A stretch of DNA of 64,000 nucleotides from Halobellus litoreus (GTDB taxonomy: Archaea > Halobacteriota > Halobacteria > Halobacteriales > Haloferacaceae). Every line of letters starts with the position of its first letter. Positions within the stretch are counted from its first letter, which is position 1. The stretch covers positions 62,001-126,000 of the forward strand of contig NZ_JANHAW010000001.1 of the NCBI RefSeq assembly GCF_024464595.1, in the 5' to 3' direction. Below the pieces are notes generated by a model. It searched no databases. It was given only the letters and a program-made list of their open reading frames with translations, and was not told the origin of the DNA. Shown here one piece after another: positions 24,733 through 31,780 of the stretch. The position numbers were made by a program, and so were the translations under genes.

Positions 24733-25383
24733 GTGTCTGACTATTTACAACCCATTATCGAGGGTTTCGACCCTGTGGACCATATGGTACCAGACGATGC
24801 GGAGCTCAAAGAGGCCCTCCCGGAGGACCCTGTCGTAGAGGACATCATCGAAGCTGGACGGGGGCTCAAAAGTTCAAGGGAGAGAGGTGGCGCAATGTTG
24901 ACGAGCAAGATTCTCATTGAACTGAATCACCTATCTGAGCAGGTCCGCGAGAAGATAGACGAGGTCGAAAGCCATCCTGTTACCGAGTGGGATGGAGACC
25001 AGAAAGACGACGTTCATCTGTTCTTCACCTTCGTGGGCCAGACTCAGGAATACCTTCTAAGGGAGGCTGTTGTGGCTCACATCATCAGTGAGGATGCCAC
25101 GACTGAAACAATGAAGCGGAAGATAGTGGGGGACGAGAGTGAAATCGGTTGGTCAGCTAAAATGTGTATTGACTACCTCCACAGGGGAGGTGTAATTGAC
25201 GACGGGTTCAAGGGTGAAATCCATCAAACGCGGGATGAGCGGAATGAAACCGTTCATGACATCACTCGGTGGTTCTTCGCGAATTTCGAGCCACAGGACC
25301 TCAGAGCGCAAGTTTCTCGCTCCGAGCGAAGTGTGGTTAGATTGCTGGAAGTCGTCTATGGCTTCGATTTAGAAAACGTCTGA
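24733..25383 (+). CDS. HEPN-like protein (candidate RNase/abortive-infection type)
   Basis: The 216-residue soluble protein is mostly helical. Near the C-terminus it has RDERNETVHDI, with Arg170-Asn171 and His175: the RN-x3-H motif of HEPN ribonuclease domains. It starts at GTG 24733 just right of the iteron region, where an initiator or early gene might be expected. No kinase, methylase or nucleotidyltransferase partner is next to it. It converges with the 25387 gene with only 3 bases between the stops. The HEPN call rests on the motif and helical content. Confidence 0.5.
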   Translation: MSDYLQPIIEGFDPVDHMVPDDAELKEALPEDPVVEDIIEAGRGLKSSRERGGAMLTSKILIELNHLSEQVREKIDEVESHPVTEWDGDQKDDVHLFFTFVGQTQEYLLREAVVAHIISEDATTETMKRKIVGDESEIGWSAKMCIDYLHRGGVIDDGFKGEIHQTRDERNETVHDITRWFFANFEPQDLRAQVSRSERSVVRLLEVVYGFDLENV

Positions 25384-25386
25384 GTC

Positions 25387-25995
25387 TCAAGCCCACCCGA
25401 GGAGCCGAGATGCGTCGTCGAGCTCGTCAGGCGAGACCTCGTGCGCCGGGTCCGGCAACCAATCGAGCCAGACAGCCTCCTCGACCTTCGGCTTCGAAGC
25501 GACTCCGATTACATACGCGAATTCGAGTCCCGGGTCGATGTTGACCAAGAGATACATGTGGCTGTGCAGGTCTTCGCGCTCAGCTTCGGGACTGTACTCA
25601 CCGCACTCAACGCAGCGATTAAACCCGTCACTCGTAATCGCTCCGCCACACTCCTTATGACGGAAGCGTCGACGGCATAGGAGAGCGCCGAAGCCCGATG
25701 CGAGGTCGCGCGTCTTAACGTCTAATCGGAGGTCTCCATCGCGGACGAGGTCGGTTTCGAACCCATCTTCATACTCCCACCGGTCAGCGTCTCGTCCCTG
25801 CACGAGCAGTTCTTGAACGACGAGTTCGCCGAGGTTTCCGCGGATAGCCTCGCGTTCCTTCTGAGAGAGCGACCGACTCTCGTCGATGACCATGTCGCGC
25901 TCTGTATTGCTCGCTGCGGCTTTGACCATCTCATCGGTGATGCCGACTAACCAGACCGGATTCTCGCCGGTCTCAACTTGGAGTGTCCAAGTCAT
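25387..25995 (-). CDS. PD-(D/E)XK-like nuclease with inserted zinc knuckle
   Basis: The 202-residue protein has a nuclease-like core: GNLGELVVQELL (Glu57), ETDLV (Asp82) and LRLDVKTRD (Asp92-x-Lys94), the order expected for restriction-endonuclease folds. Four Cys (107, 116, 128, 131) form an inserted zinc knuckle. It is the last gene of an eight-gene leftward operon starting at 27440, and overlaps the gene before it by ATGA. Could act in host takeover, defence or genome processing. Motif spacing is plausible, but activity is not shown. Confidence 0.6.
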   Translation of the reverse strand: MTWTLQVETGENPVWLVGITDEMVKAAASNTERDMVIDESRSLSQKEREAIRGNLGELVVQELLVQGRDADRWEYEDGFETDLVRDGDLRLDVKTRDLASGFGALLCRRRFRHKECGGAITSDGFNRCVECGEYSPEAEREDLHSHMYLLVNIDPGLEFAYVIGVASKPKVEEAVWLDWLPDPAHEVSPDELDDASRLLGWA

Positions 25996-26324
25996 TCCGA
26001 ATCACCGGCTAGCACCTCCCGCGCTAATTCCTGCAAGTCCTCGCGTTCATCGTCCGACAGCCACTCGTAATCGAGCGAGACCGGGGTTTCGAGGTAAATC
26101 GCAGGACGCTGCTCAACAGATTCTCGTAGCATCTCGTATCTGCATTCGTGGTCGAACTCGCCCGAGCAGATGTCGCGCATCAACTCGCGGACGCCCTCGT
26201 CGCTGTCAGGCCAGTGCTTGCTGCAAAAGCCGTACTCGTAGACGGGGTCTTCCTCGTTGAAGAGCAGGAAGCGACGCTCCCGGATGACTTCGACTGCTCC
26301 CCGGCCGCACTTTTCACAGTTCAT
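25992..26324 (-). CDS. zinc-binding hypothetical protein
   Basis: The 110-residue protein starts MNCEKCGRGAVEVIRERR, with a CEKC knuckle and later FCSKHW, likely completing a Cys3His or Cys4 site. A second acidic helical half contains CSGEFDHECRYEML. It overlaps both neighbours (11 bases with the 30-residue membrane peptide gene, 4 with the nuclease-like gene). Function unknown. Confidence 0.6.
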   Translation of the reverse strand: MNCEKCGRGAVEVIRERRFLLFNEEDPVYEYGFCSKHWPDSDEGVRELMRDICSGEFDHECRYEMLRESVEQRPAIYLETPVSLDYEWLSDDEREDLQELAREVLAGDSE

Positions 26325-26406
26325 CGGTCATCACCCAGTATACGTAGACCGTCGCCATCAGTACGTTGACGGCGATTAAGGCCGCGCTGGCCTCAACGCC
26401 AGTCAT
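26314..26406 (-). CDS. 30-residue single-span membrane peptide
   Basis: The minus strand encodes MTGVEASAALIAVNVLMATV then YVYWVMTDEL, a single hydrophobic helix with an acidic end. It is joined to the upstream gene by an ATGA overlap (26403-26406) and overlaps the next gene by 11 bases. Its length makes it uncertain, but the exact coupling on a gapless operon supports it. Confidence 0.45.
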   Translation of the reverse strand: MTGVEASAALIAVNVLMATVYVYWVMTDEL

Positions 26407-26840
26407 CGGCGACCACCTGCCGAGTAATACCACTCGGACCACAGTGACGTTACCTCGCGGTCTACGCACTCGTCTTCCGACCAGTAATGCGTAGAGTCAC
26501 AGACGGAGCAGGAAACGAGCCGATTCGAATCGGATTGATTGAACTCAGTAATCAGCTCTGTAGCAGCTACCCGGGAGACTTCTTCCCAGTTGTCTTCGCC
26601 GATAATGTCGAGGGCTTCTGAGCGAGTGAGTTCGTCATGGTAGAAGCGCTTGTAGGCGGCCACCTTCTCGCGTAGTTCTGCGAAGTACCGCTTCGCGGCT
26701 TGGTCGCCCTCTTCGTACATCATATCTCCGTCCCATTCACCGCACTCAGGGCACTCACAGTGCCAATCATACGATGGGTCGGGGTGAGCCTGCATCAGGA
26801 CAGGTACGTCACAGTGTCCGCAGATGAGTGGTTCACTCAT
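26403..26840 (-). CDS. zinc-ribbon protein, 145 residues
   Basis: The protein starts MSEPLICGHCDVPVLMQAH and has a first ribbon (CGHC with CECPEC) and a last CSVC knuckle with nearby HYW and EC residues, so two metal sites are possible. The middle is helical (AAKRYFAELREKVAAYKRFY). ATG at 26840 shares one base with the preceding gene's stop codon; a second ATG at 26852 is less likely. Function unknown. Confidence 0.6.
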   Translation of the reverse strand: MSEPLICGHCDVPVLMQAHPDPSYDWHCECPECGEWDGDMMYEEGDQAAKRYFAELREKVAAYKRFYHDELTRSEALDIIGEDNWEEVSRVAATELITEFNQSDSNRLVSCSVCDSTHYWSEDECVDREVTSLWSEWYYSAGGRR

Positions 26841-27013
26841 CACCACCACCATTTTGAACGGAGAGGCTCCTCATTCGCCTCAGAATTCATTTCTTCGTCT
26901 AACGGGTACCAACTACCGTCTGCAGGTGGTTCGAAGCAGGAGATGCAAACCAGACCCATCTTACTCTCGAACTTGAGCGAGTTACACTCACTACACAAGA
27001 GTTCGGAACTCAT
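26840..27013 (-). CDS. 57-residue zinc-knuckle protein
   Basis: The frame starts MSSELLCSECNSLKFESKMG and has CSEC and CISC, two Cys-x2-Cys pairs 17 residues apart, then PADGSWYPLDEEM and a SKWWW end. Read directly from the minus strand, as it is shorter than common calling cut-offs. Overlaps the upstream gene's end by 4 bases. Confidence 0.55.
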   Translation of the reverse strand: MSSELLCSECNSLKFESKMGLVCISCFEPPADGSWYPLDEEMNSEANEEPLRSKWWW

Positions 27014-27183
27014 AGCCCATCACCACACTCCTCACAGAAGAGGAAGTACGCGAAGAACGAGTTCGGATGGATGTTCGGTACATAATACTCGACATCCTCT
27101 GAACCGCACTCTACGCACAGGTCGTCCGACCAGCGGTCGATGATAGTCTCAATCTCTTCGTAGATTTGCTCGAAGTCTTTCAT
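27010..27183 (-). CDS. 57-residue zinc-knuckle protein
   Basis: The frame starts MKDFEQIYEEIETIIDRWSD and holds CVECGS and FCEECGD, a standard four-Cys zinc ribbon. Its stop overlaps the next start (ATGA). It lies 6 bases after the preceding small gene. Part of the coupled operon 27440 to 25387. Confidence 0.55.
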   Translation of the reverse strand: MKDFEQIYEEIETIIDRWSDDLCVECGSEDVEYYVPNIHPNSFFAYFLFCEECGDGL

Positions 27184-27189
27184 CGCGAA

Positions 27190-27339
27190 TCACCAACCAC
27201 CTTCTACAGCCTCGATTTTCCCGCAGTCAGATGCCCCGCAAAAGTACCAGCCGACTACTCCAATTTCGTCAGCAAAGTTCTCTTCAGCAGCGTACTGGAC
27301 ATTATCCGAGCCACAGTATTTGCAGTATCGCTTACTCAT
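27190..27339 (-). CDS. 49-residue zinc-knuckle protein
   Basis: The frame starts MSKRYCKYCGSDNVQYAAEE and contains YCKYC and FCGASDC, four Cys as two pairs (x2 and x4). It ends EAVEGGW. Its ATG overlaps the preceding stop (27336-27339). Confidence 0.55.
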   Translation of the reverse strand: MSKRYCKYCGSDNVQYAAEENFADEIGVVGWYFCGASDCGKIEAVEGGW

Positions 27340-27440
27340 TGCTCGCCACCGGCGGATTGCCAGATTACGCAGTCATCTCCAGCGACGAGTAAGCCGCTGT
27401 CCTGTACTACCAATTTCTTTGGTGTCTGTGCTTTGAACAT
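27336..27440 (-). CDS. 34-residue leader protein of the zinc-protein operon
   Basis: The frame reads MFKAQTPKKLVVQDSGLLVA then GDDCVIWQSAGGEQ, with the stop overlapping the next ATG. It is the first gene after the divergent promoter. It may be a short beta-rich protein or a leader that couples translation to the downstream genes. Confidence 0.45.
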   Translation of the reverse strand: MFKAQTPKKLVVQDSGLLVAGDDCVIWQSAGGEQ

Positions 27441-27467
27441 CTTTGTTCACCTACCTGTACTCGGCAG

Positions 27468-27527
27468 GGGTATATTGGTGTATCCCTTACTTGGGTCTAC
27501 AAGCCCAAATAGGGCAATACCTTTATA
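27468..27527. promoter_or_regulatory. divergent promoters with central inverted repeat
   Basis: On the plus strand TTTATA (27522-27527) lies 22-28 bases before the ATG at 27550, the leaderless spacing. On the minus strand CCAATATACC (about 27468-27477) lies about 30 bases before the ATG at 27440. Between them TTGGG (27491-27495) and CCCAA (27504-27508) form an inverted repeat that could let one regulator control both operons. Confidence 0.6.
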
Positions 27528-27549
27528 CGTCACCAGAGAAGGAACGCGT

Positions 27550-27864
27550 ATGCATACAGCATCAAGTCGGGCAACCATCGACATCATGATGGAACTCCTA
27601 GACAAGGGGTACGCCCGCGTAACGAACCTGACCGGCGACTACAGCGACGACTGCGCTCGCAGCGTCCTCCATGCAATGGAAGACCACGAGCTCGTCACTC
27701 GCGTCCAAGCAAACGCCCACACCTACTACATGGGCTACACACTAACCGAGCGCCTCTCCTCGATTGGAGTTGAACCGAAGCACTCTGTATACCCGATTGA
27801 CCCGGACATGAGCTACGACGAGTATGAGGAAGCACTCCTCGAAGTCTCAGGTGATGAGCAATGA
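27550..27864 (+). CDS. winged-helix regulator
   Basis: The 104-residue protein reads as a haloarchaeal wHTH: SRATIDIMMELLDKGYARVTNLTGDYSDDCARSVLHAMEDHELVTRVQANAHTYYMGYTLTERL, with the recognition helix near residues 35-50 and a beta wing after it. ATG at 27550 sits 22 bases after a TATA box; the longer upstream frame crosses the divergent promoter and is rejected. It may repress the zinc-protein operon opposite. Confidence 0.7.
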   Translation: MHTASSRATIDIMMELLDKGYARVTNLTGDYSDDCARSVLHAMEDHELVTRVQANAHTYYMGYTLTERLSSIGVEPKHSVYPIDPDMSYDEYEEALLEVSGDEQ

Positions 27865-28037
27865 GCGACCGAGCCCGGACTATCCGGAACGAACTCGTGT
27901 ACATGCTCGACAAGCGTCCCGACTACCGTAACTGGGACTTAGTCAAACTCGACGTACAAATCGAGCACTTGCTCGACGAACTGTCTGAAATCGAAGGGCG
28001 TAGAGTTGGCCTCCACGAGATTTACCGGAGCGAGTAA
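27861..28037 (+). CDS. 58-residue helical protein coupled to the wHTH gene
   Basis: The frame starts MSDRARTIRNELVYMLDKRP and ends GLHEIYRSE. The ATG overlaps the wHTH stop (ATGA at 27861-27864). Charged and helical, resembling the first helices of a wHTH domain. It was found by reading past the wHTH gene, as it is short. Confidence 0.55.
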   Translation: MSDRARTIRNELVYMLDKRPDYRNWDLVKLDVQIEHLLDELSEIEGRRVGLHEIYRSE

Positions 28038-28304
28038 GCGGACTGTTTTCTGAATCAGCTAAATTGTGTGTGTGCGGAGAGAGTGGTATAGGGGCGCTCA
28101 GAGGATAGGTGGCTCGAAGACAAATTTCCCCTGAAACCCTCGAATTCTGGACTTTAGCGAGTTAGGTGGTATCGGCGGTGTTGGTTGGTGCGTCTACAGA
28201 CACACAAACAACTTAAATTTTCTACAAAAACTATACTATGGAGTATTCTCTCCACTACACTCACTGTAGCAAAACCTTTACTCACTGTGTGTGAACTGAG
28301 TGAT

Positions 28305-29285
28305 ATGTCTAAGACAGACAGCCAAGAACGGAGACAGCAGAAGAACATCTCGGTGCTTGAGGAGACCGCTGAGGCCCTCGAAGAAATGGCGTTAGAACGC
28401 CATGGAAGCCGTCGTAAGCAGGGTCAGGTGGTCGACGAGCTCGTTGCTATGTACCGGGGAGAAGGTATGTTAGAGCTTATCAAGGAAATCCACGAGGCGA
28501 CGGTAGAAAAATCGTCTCGTAGTGGCTCTGCCAGCACACACACAAGCAAGCCTGTGGCTACAAAGTCGAGTGACGGGCCAGTCGCGGAACTCGAAGACCT
28601 CGCTCGCGAAGGCGAGGCTATTGACCCGGAGGCGCACGACTTGAGTGTGCTCAAGGGTGCTCGCGGGATTGACCGGGCTGCGATTGTGGTCGCTGCGCTC
28701 CGGGGTACTGGGCAGGCGAGTTGGACGCAGGGTGAGATTACGGACTTCGTCCAGAAGCATTTGAAGCTCAGTCGAAATGGAGCTCGAAACGTCGCTAAGG
28801 AGGCTACGTTCGAACTCGTAGAGTCTCCGTTGATGGGGATAGACTCGTGGGTGCGCGACCGGGTACAGCAGGATATCGAGGATGAGTATAATAATTCTCG
28901 TCAGAGGGGTGAAGGCCTCTCTGACTGGAAATATGAGGATACGTACGGTGGTGGCCTAGCCGCGTATACTCAGGCAGACGTTGAGATGATGCCGCGTACA
29001 GACGCGTATTATATCGATGAGACCTCTATGTTGCAGGACATGAATGCTGCAATTGCGTACGGCCTCAGCCCTGTGGAGATGGGTATCAATAAGACTCAGC
29101 AGCAGCGGACTAAAAATGCGTTCTGTGAGATGGGGGTCCGTCTCATGGACTATGAGTCGTCACACGAGGTTGAGGATGATGTTAGCCCAGTACAGTTTCT
29201 TGTAGATAGCATGGAAACTGTCCGAGCCGACGGGGATATGATGGAGTGGTGTGTTGAGGAGGTACTATCGGTCGTTGGAGAGTAG
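28305..29285 (+). CDS. ribbon-helix-helix-like DNA-binding protein, possible replication or partition factor
   Basis: The 326-residue protein opens with a basic arm and an RHH-like region (KNISVLEETAEALEEMALERHGSRRKQGQVVDELVAMY), then a Ser/Thr linker and a large helical domain (about 120-326) without a known motif. The second domain begins KGARGIDRAAIVVAALRGTG and has a possible HTH (WTQGEITDFVQKHLKLSRNGARNVAKEA). ATG at 28305 is supported by the family-like start after a CTACA/TGTAG inverted repeat (28254-28268). Size and architecture suit an initiator or partition protein, which the element otherwise lacks. Unproven. Confidence 0.55.
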   Translation: MSKTDSQERRQQKNISVLEETAEALEEMALERHGSRRKQGQVVDELVAMYRGEGMLELIKEIHEATVEKSSRSGSASTHTSKPVATKSSDGPVAELEDLAREGEAIDPEAHDLSVLKGARGIDRAAIVVAALRGTGQASWTQGEITDFVQKHLKLSRNGARNVAKEATFELVESPLMGIDSWVRDRVQQDIEDEYNNSRQRGEGLSDWKYEDTYGGGLAAYTQADVEMMPRTDAYYIDETSMLQDMNAAIAYGLSPVEMGINKTQQQRTKNAFCEMGVRLMDYESSHEVEDDVSPVQFLVDSMETVRADGDMMEWCVEEVLSVVGE

Positions 29286-29419
29286 AGCCGTACTGCGTTT
29301 TTCTCGTTGATTTTCTAGAGTCCTGCTCGTCAGCGTAGCTGACTCGCTCCTGCTCGACCTACGGTGCGGAACGTAGTTGTGTCCGTATTGTCGCGGTGAT
29401 TGCTAAGGTGTACGGGTCT

Positions 29420-29587
29420 TCATGAGCCGAGTCCTAGTCTCTCGTATTCGTCTCGGGCGCATTCGGGGCAGAGGTACGTTCGTTTTTGGTTGACGCGTTT
29501 GTTGTCGAAGTAGTGTGTGAGGACTAAGTCTACGTATTCGATATCGCTGTGTATGGTCTTGTCGCAGAGTGCGCAGGCCATTTTCAT
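29420..29587 (-). CDS. 55-residue zinc-ribbon protein
   Basis: The frame starts MKMACALCDKTIHSDIEYVD and contains CALC and CPEC, a four-Cys ribbon with HNH-like spacing but no HNH catalytic residues. Its ATG overlaps the preceding stop (29584-29587). Last gene of a four-gene leftward operon from 30561. Confidence 0.6.
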   Translation of the reverse strand: MKMACALCDKTIHSDIEYVDLVLTHYFDNKRVNQKRTYLCPECARDEYERLGLGS

Positions 29588-29802
29588 CGGGGTTTGGGGA
29601 TACCCGGTGGGATGCAATCGGCGCACCATTGGGTCCATCCGTTGGCGTCGCTTTGGTCGCTTCCGTCGTATAGGTGCCAGTGGGCTTCGATTACAGTATC
29701 TTCGTCTTTGAGCTCTCGTCCGCAGTTGTCGCAGCAGCCTAATTCGGGGCTTGTTTGGTTTTCTCGGTTGATGGGGTCGTGGGGTTGTTCGTCTTCGGTC
29801 AT
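29584..29802 (-). CDS. 72-residue zinc-finger protein
   Basis: The frame starts MTEDEQPHDPINRENQTSPE and contains CCDNCG and WCADC, four or five Cys, with HWHLYDG between. Coupled by ATGA overlaps on both sides (29799-29802, 29584-29587). An upstream in-frame ATG would overlap the previous gene more deeply and is rejected. Confidence 0.6.
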   Translation of the reverse strand: MTEDEQPHDPINRENQTSPELGCCDNCGRELKDEDTVIEAHWHLYDGSDQSDANGWTQWCADCIPPGIPKPR

Positions 29803-29954
29803 CGGTGTTCGGCGAAGGCGGTGACGCGTTGTTTGTCGCGGAGCCATTGCCACTCGCAGTGTGCGGCTTGGACGACTTCTGAGAGTTCGTCGTCTGGGCT
29901 TCCGCTGACGAGGACGGTGGTTCCATCATTCTGGAGTAGGCATTGGCGCTCCAT
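29799..29954 (-). CDS. 51-residue small protein
   Basis: The minus strand encodes a protein starting MERQCLLQNDGTTVLVSGSP and ending KQRVTAFAEHR. Two Cys and no clear motif. It starts 43 bases after the RHH gene and overlaps the next start by 4 bases. Confidence 0.5.
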   Translation of the reverse strand: MERQCLLQNDGTTVLVSGSPDDELSEVVQAAHCEWQWLRDKQRVTAFAEHR

Positions 29955-29997
29955 GCGAACTGGAGGGGTTAGAGCGCTGATAAGGTGGAGAGTTTGT

Positions 29998-30561
29998 TTA
30001 GTGGTCGGGGAGGCTGGTTAATTCTTCGTGGAGTTCTTCGTATAGGTCTTCGAATCGGCCGCGTTCTACTGGGTCGCGCATGGCTTTGGTGGCGAGTGAG
30101 AAGCCTGTTAGGATGTATTCGATGGCGAGGGCTCGGTTTTGTCGTCGTCGGTCTTCGTCGTCGGGGAGTGCTCCTTTGGCGGCGAGGCTGTCGTCGAGGC
30201 CGTCTACGAGTTCTTGTCCTTCTTTGAACTCGGCGAAGGTGTCGAGGACTTTGCTTTCGCTTAGGACGTAGTCGATTTCTTCGGCGATGTCGGGGATGTC
30301 TTCGCGGTCGAGTTGGTCGGCATGCATTTCGCTGACTTCGGCTTGGAGGTTGACGAGTTTCTGGTTGAGGCTGTCGAGTTGGGTGCTGACTTCGTCGGCG
30401 AGTTCGTCGTCGCCAGAGCCCGTCTGTGTCGCATGGAAGTATTCGACGGAGCGTCGTATCATGGCTTCTCGTGAGCCGAAGCCGAGCTCTTCCTGATAGC
30501 GAGCCCATTCTTCTTTTTTCGAGGGAGAGACGCGGAGTGGGATTTGGACGCGTTCGCTCAT
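29998..30561 (-). CDS. ribbon-helix-helix regulator next to attR
   Basis: The 187-residue protein begins with an RHH domain (VQIPLRVSPSKKEEWARYQEELGFGSREAMIRRSVEYF), followed by a long coiled coil (about 60-130) and a helical C-terminal part. It is the first gene inside the right junction and reads away from it, 60-80 bases from the core and arm repeats. It could control excision, partition the excised circle, or repress the operon it heads. Confidence 0.75.
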   Translation of the reverse strand: MSERVQIPLRVSPSKKEEWARYQEELGFGSREAMIRRSVEYFHATQTGSGDDELADEVSTQLDSLNQKLVNLQAEVSEMHADQLDREDIPDIAEEIDYVLSESKVLDTFAEFKEGQELVDGLDDSLAAKGALPDDEDRRRQNRALAIEYILTGFSLATKAMRDPVERGRFEDLYEELHEELTSLPDH

Positions 30562-30596
30562 GGGTGTGTGTCGGTGCGCGGCGGGAGGACATCAAC

Positions 30597-30650
30597 TTAT
30601 GCTATCGTATTGCTATCGTCTTATTCGGTGTCTGATGGGAAGACGCCGTC
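30597..30650. other. right attachment site (attR) with two arm repeats
   Basis: The core AAGACG is at 30640-30645, after which host nth resumes. Two copies of TGCTATCGT (30600-30608 and 30611-30619) lie 11 bp apart, one helical turn, and match the single left-end TGCTATC (6984-6990). GTGTC at 30628-30632 has the same spacing to the core as at attL. On the minus strand the element side translates as F-P-S-D-T-E and stop, mimicking the host FPVDTH. Confidence 0.85.
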
Positions 30651-31220
30651 GCGGCCGCCGGCGAAGAGGAGGACGCAGTCGGCGGTCTTCGGCCCGACGC
30701 CGTGGATGTCAAGGAGCGCCTCGCGGACCGCACTCGGGTCCTCCGTTCGGACGAACTCGTCGAAGCCCTCCCGGCCGCCGTACTCCTCGCGGACGCGCTC
30801 GGCCGCGCCGATGATCATCCCGGATTTCTGGTTGTACAGTCCCGCCGAGGAGATGGTCTCGGCGAGTTCGGCCTGCTCGGCCTCGGCCAGGGCGGCCGCG
30901 AGGTCGTGGTCGTCCGCGCCGTGGGCGCCATTCCCCGCCCCTTCCTCGGCCGCGGCGTCGCTGGCGGCCCCCTCCGAGCCGTACCGTTCCATCAGCGAGT
31001 CGTGGGCGGGCTGGCTGGCGACGTCGCTCGTGTTCTGCGAGAGGATCGTCCGCACCAGCGACTCGAAGGCGTCCTTGCCGCCGTAGGTCTTCTGCCAGTA
31101 CAGGTCGCCGAGTTCGTCGACGACCGCCTCGGCGCGCGTCCCCGCTTCGCCGGCCTCGAAGGCCGCGGCGACGCTCCCGTCGTCGCCGCCGCTGATGTTC
31201 TCCGTCGGTTCCTCGGCCAT
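30621..31220 (-). pseudogene. nth: endonuclease III, N-terminal half (split by the provirus)
   Basis: Host coding from the ATG at 31220 carries the first helices (FESLVRTILSQNTSD), an acidic haloarchaeal insert, and the helix-hairpin-helix with the catalytic Lys (DIHGVGPKTADCVLL). It then runs FAGGRDGVFP into the element and stops after five foreign residues. Nth removes oxidised pyrimidines from DNA. Without the catalytic Asp and the 4Fe-4S loop, this fragment cannot be an active glycosylase alone. Joined at AAGACG with 6673-6964, the frame is 867 nt long and open throughout. Confidence 0.92.
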
Positions 31221-31330
31221 ACACGACTCTCCGTCGGTGAGCGAAAAAACCCGTCGGCCGAGGCGCCTCGCACCGGCCGGTCCTCGGCGTCCTACCCGAG
31301 GCCGATCACCATCGCCGACGGCGCGTCGAC

Positions 31331-31780
31331 TCACTCCGCCGAGTCCGTCTCGACGACCAACTCGAACCGCACCGACGCGCCGTCGGCGAGCGCCTCGACG
31401 AGGTCGCGATCCAGGTCCGCCGCGGCCGCGTCGGCACCGACGAGCACCGTCCGGTCGTCGACGTACTCGCTGGTCCGGCCCACGTGGCTCCGCTCGTTCT
31501 CGAAGGAGAGGTCCGGATGACCGCGACCGGTGATCGTCGCCGTGTGCGTCTCGCCGTCCGCCTCCGTCACCGAGACCGACGCCGTGATCGTCGCGTCGGG
31601 GTTCCGGCAGGCATCGACGAACGAGGCGTCGAAGTCGGCTGGCGCCCGGTCCGCGTCGACCGCGAGGATGCAGTCGCCGGCGGGGGTGAGCCAGTCGTCA
31701 GTCGTTACCTCGAACGTGCTCACGTGTTCGGCCGACACGTTCTCGTGCCCGCGCGCGTGAACGACTTCGCACTCTCGCAT
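31331..31780 (-). CDS. DUF371 family protein
   Basis: The 149-residue protein starts MRECEVVHARGHENVSAEH and contains TFEVTTDDWLTPAGDCILAVDADRAPADF, the signature of the archaeal DUF371/COG2090 family. The family has no assigned function. ATG at 31780 gives the conserved start; the longer frame is rejected. It follows the nth N-terminal fragment gene by 110 bases in the direction of transcription, so it could read towards nth. Confidence 0.85.
   Translation of the reverse strand: MRECEVVHARGHENVSAEHVSTFEVTTDDWLTPAGDCILAVDADRAPADFDASFVDACRNPDATITASVSVTEADGETHTATITGRGHPDLSFENERSHVGRTSEYVDDRTVLVGADAAAADLDRDLVEALADGASVRFELVVETDSAE

Larger units (their letters stand above)
6965..30645. mobile_element. 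integrated pleolipovirus-like provirus, 23.7 kb
   Basis: The boundaries come from the AAGACG core shared by both nth junctions. Evidence for an integrated element: a split host gene whose halves join in frame, a tyrosine integrase at the left edge, lower G+C and different codon use from the flanks (many TAT, ATT and GAG-rich genes), dense overlapping small genes, and two further recombination/regulation modules. A leftward cassette at 17907-24132 (membrane protein, surface protein, PKD protein, two membrane proteins, NTPase) matches the pleolipovirus virion cluster in order and topology. Known pleolipoviruses are roughly 7-17 kb, so this would be large. No tailed-virus capsid, portal or terminase is seen, nor a conjugation set. 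A vesicle-forming plasmid is the main alternative. Confidence 0.8.

Noticed and set aside
6965-30645. Tailed virus (caudovirus) or integrative conjugative element
   Set aside because: No major capsid, portal, terminase or tail genes, and no VirB4/TraG-like conjugation set; the membrane-protein cassette fits an enveloped pleomorphic virus better.
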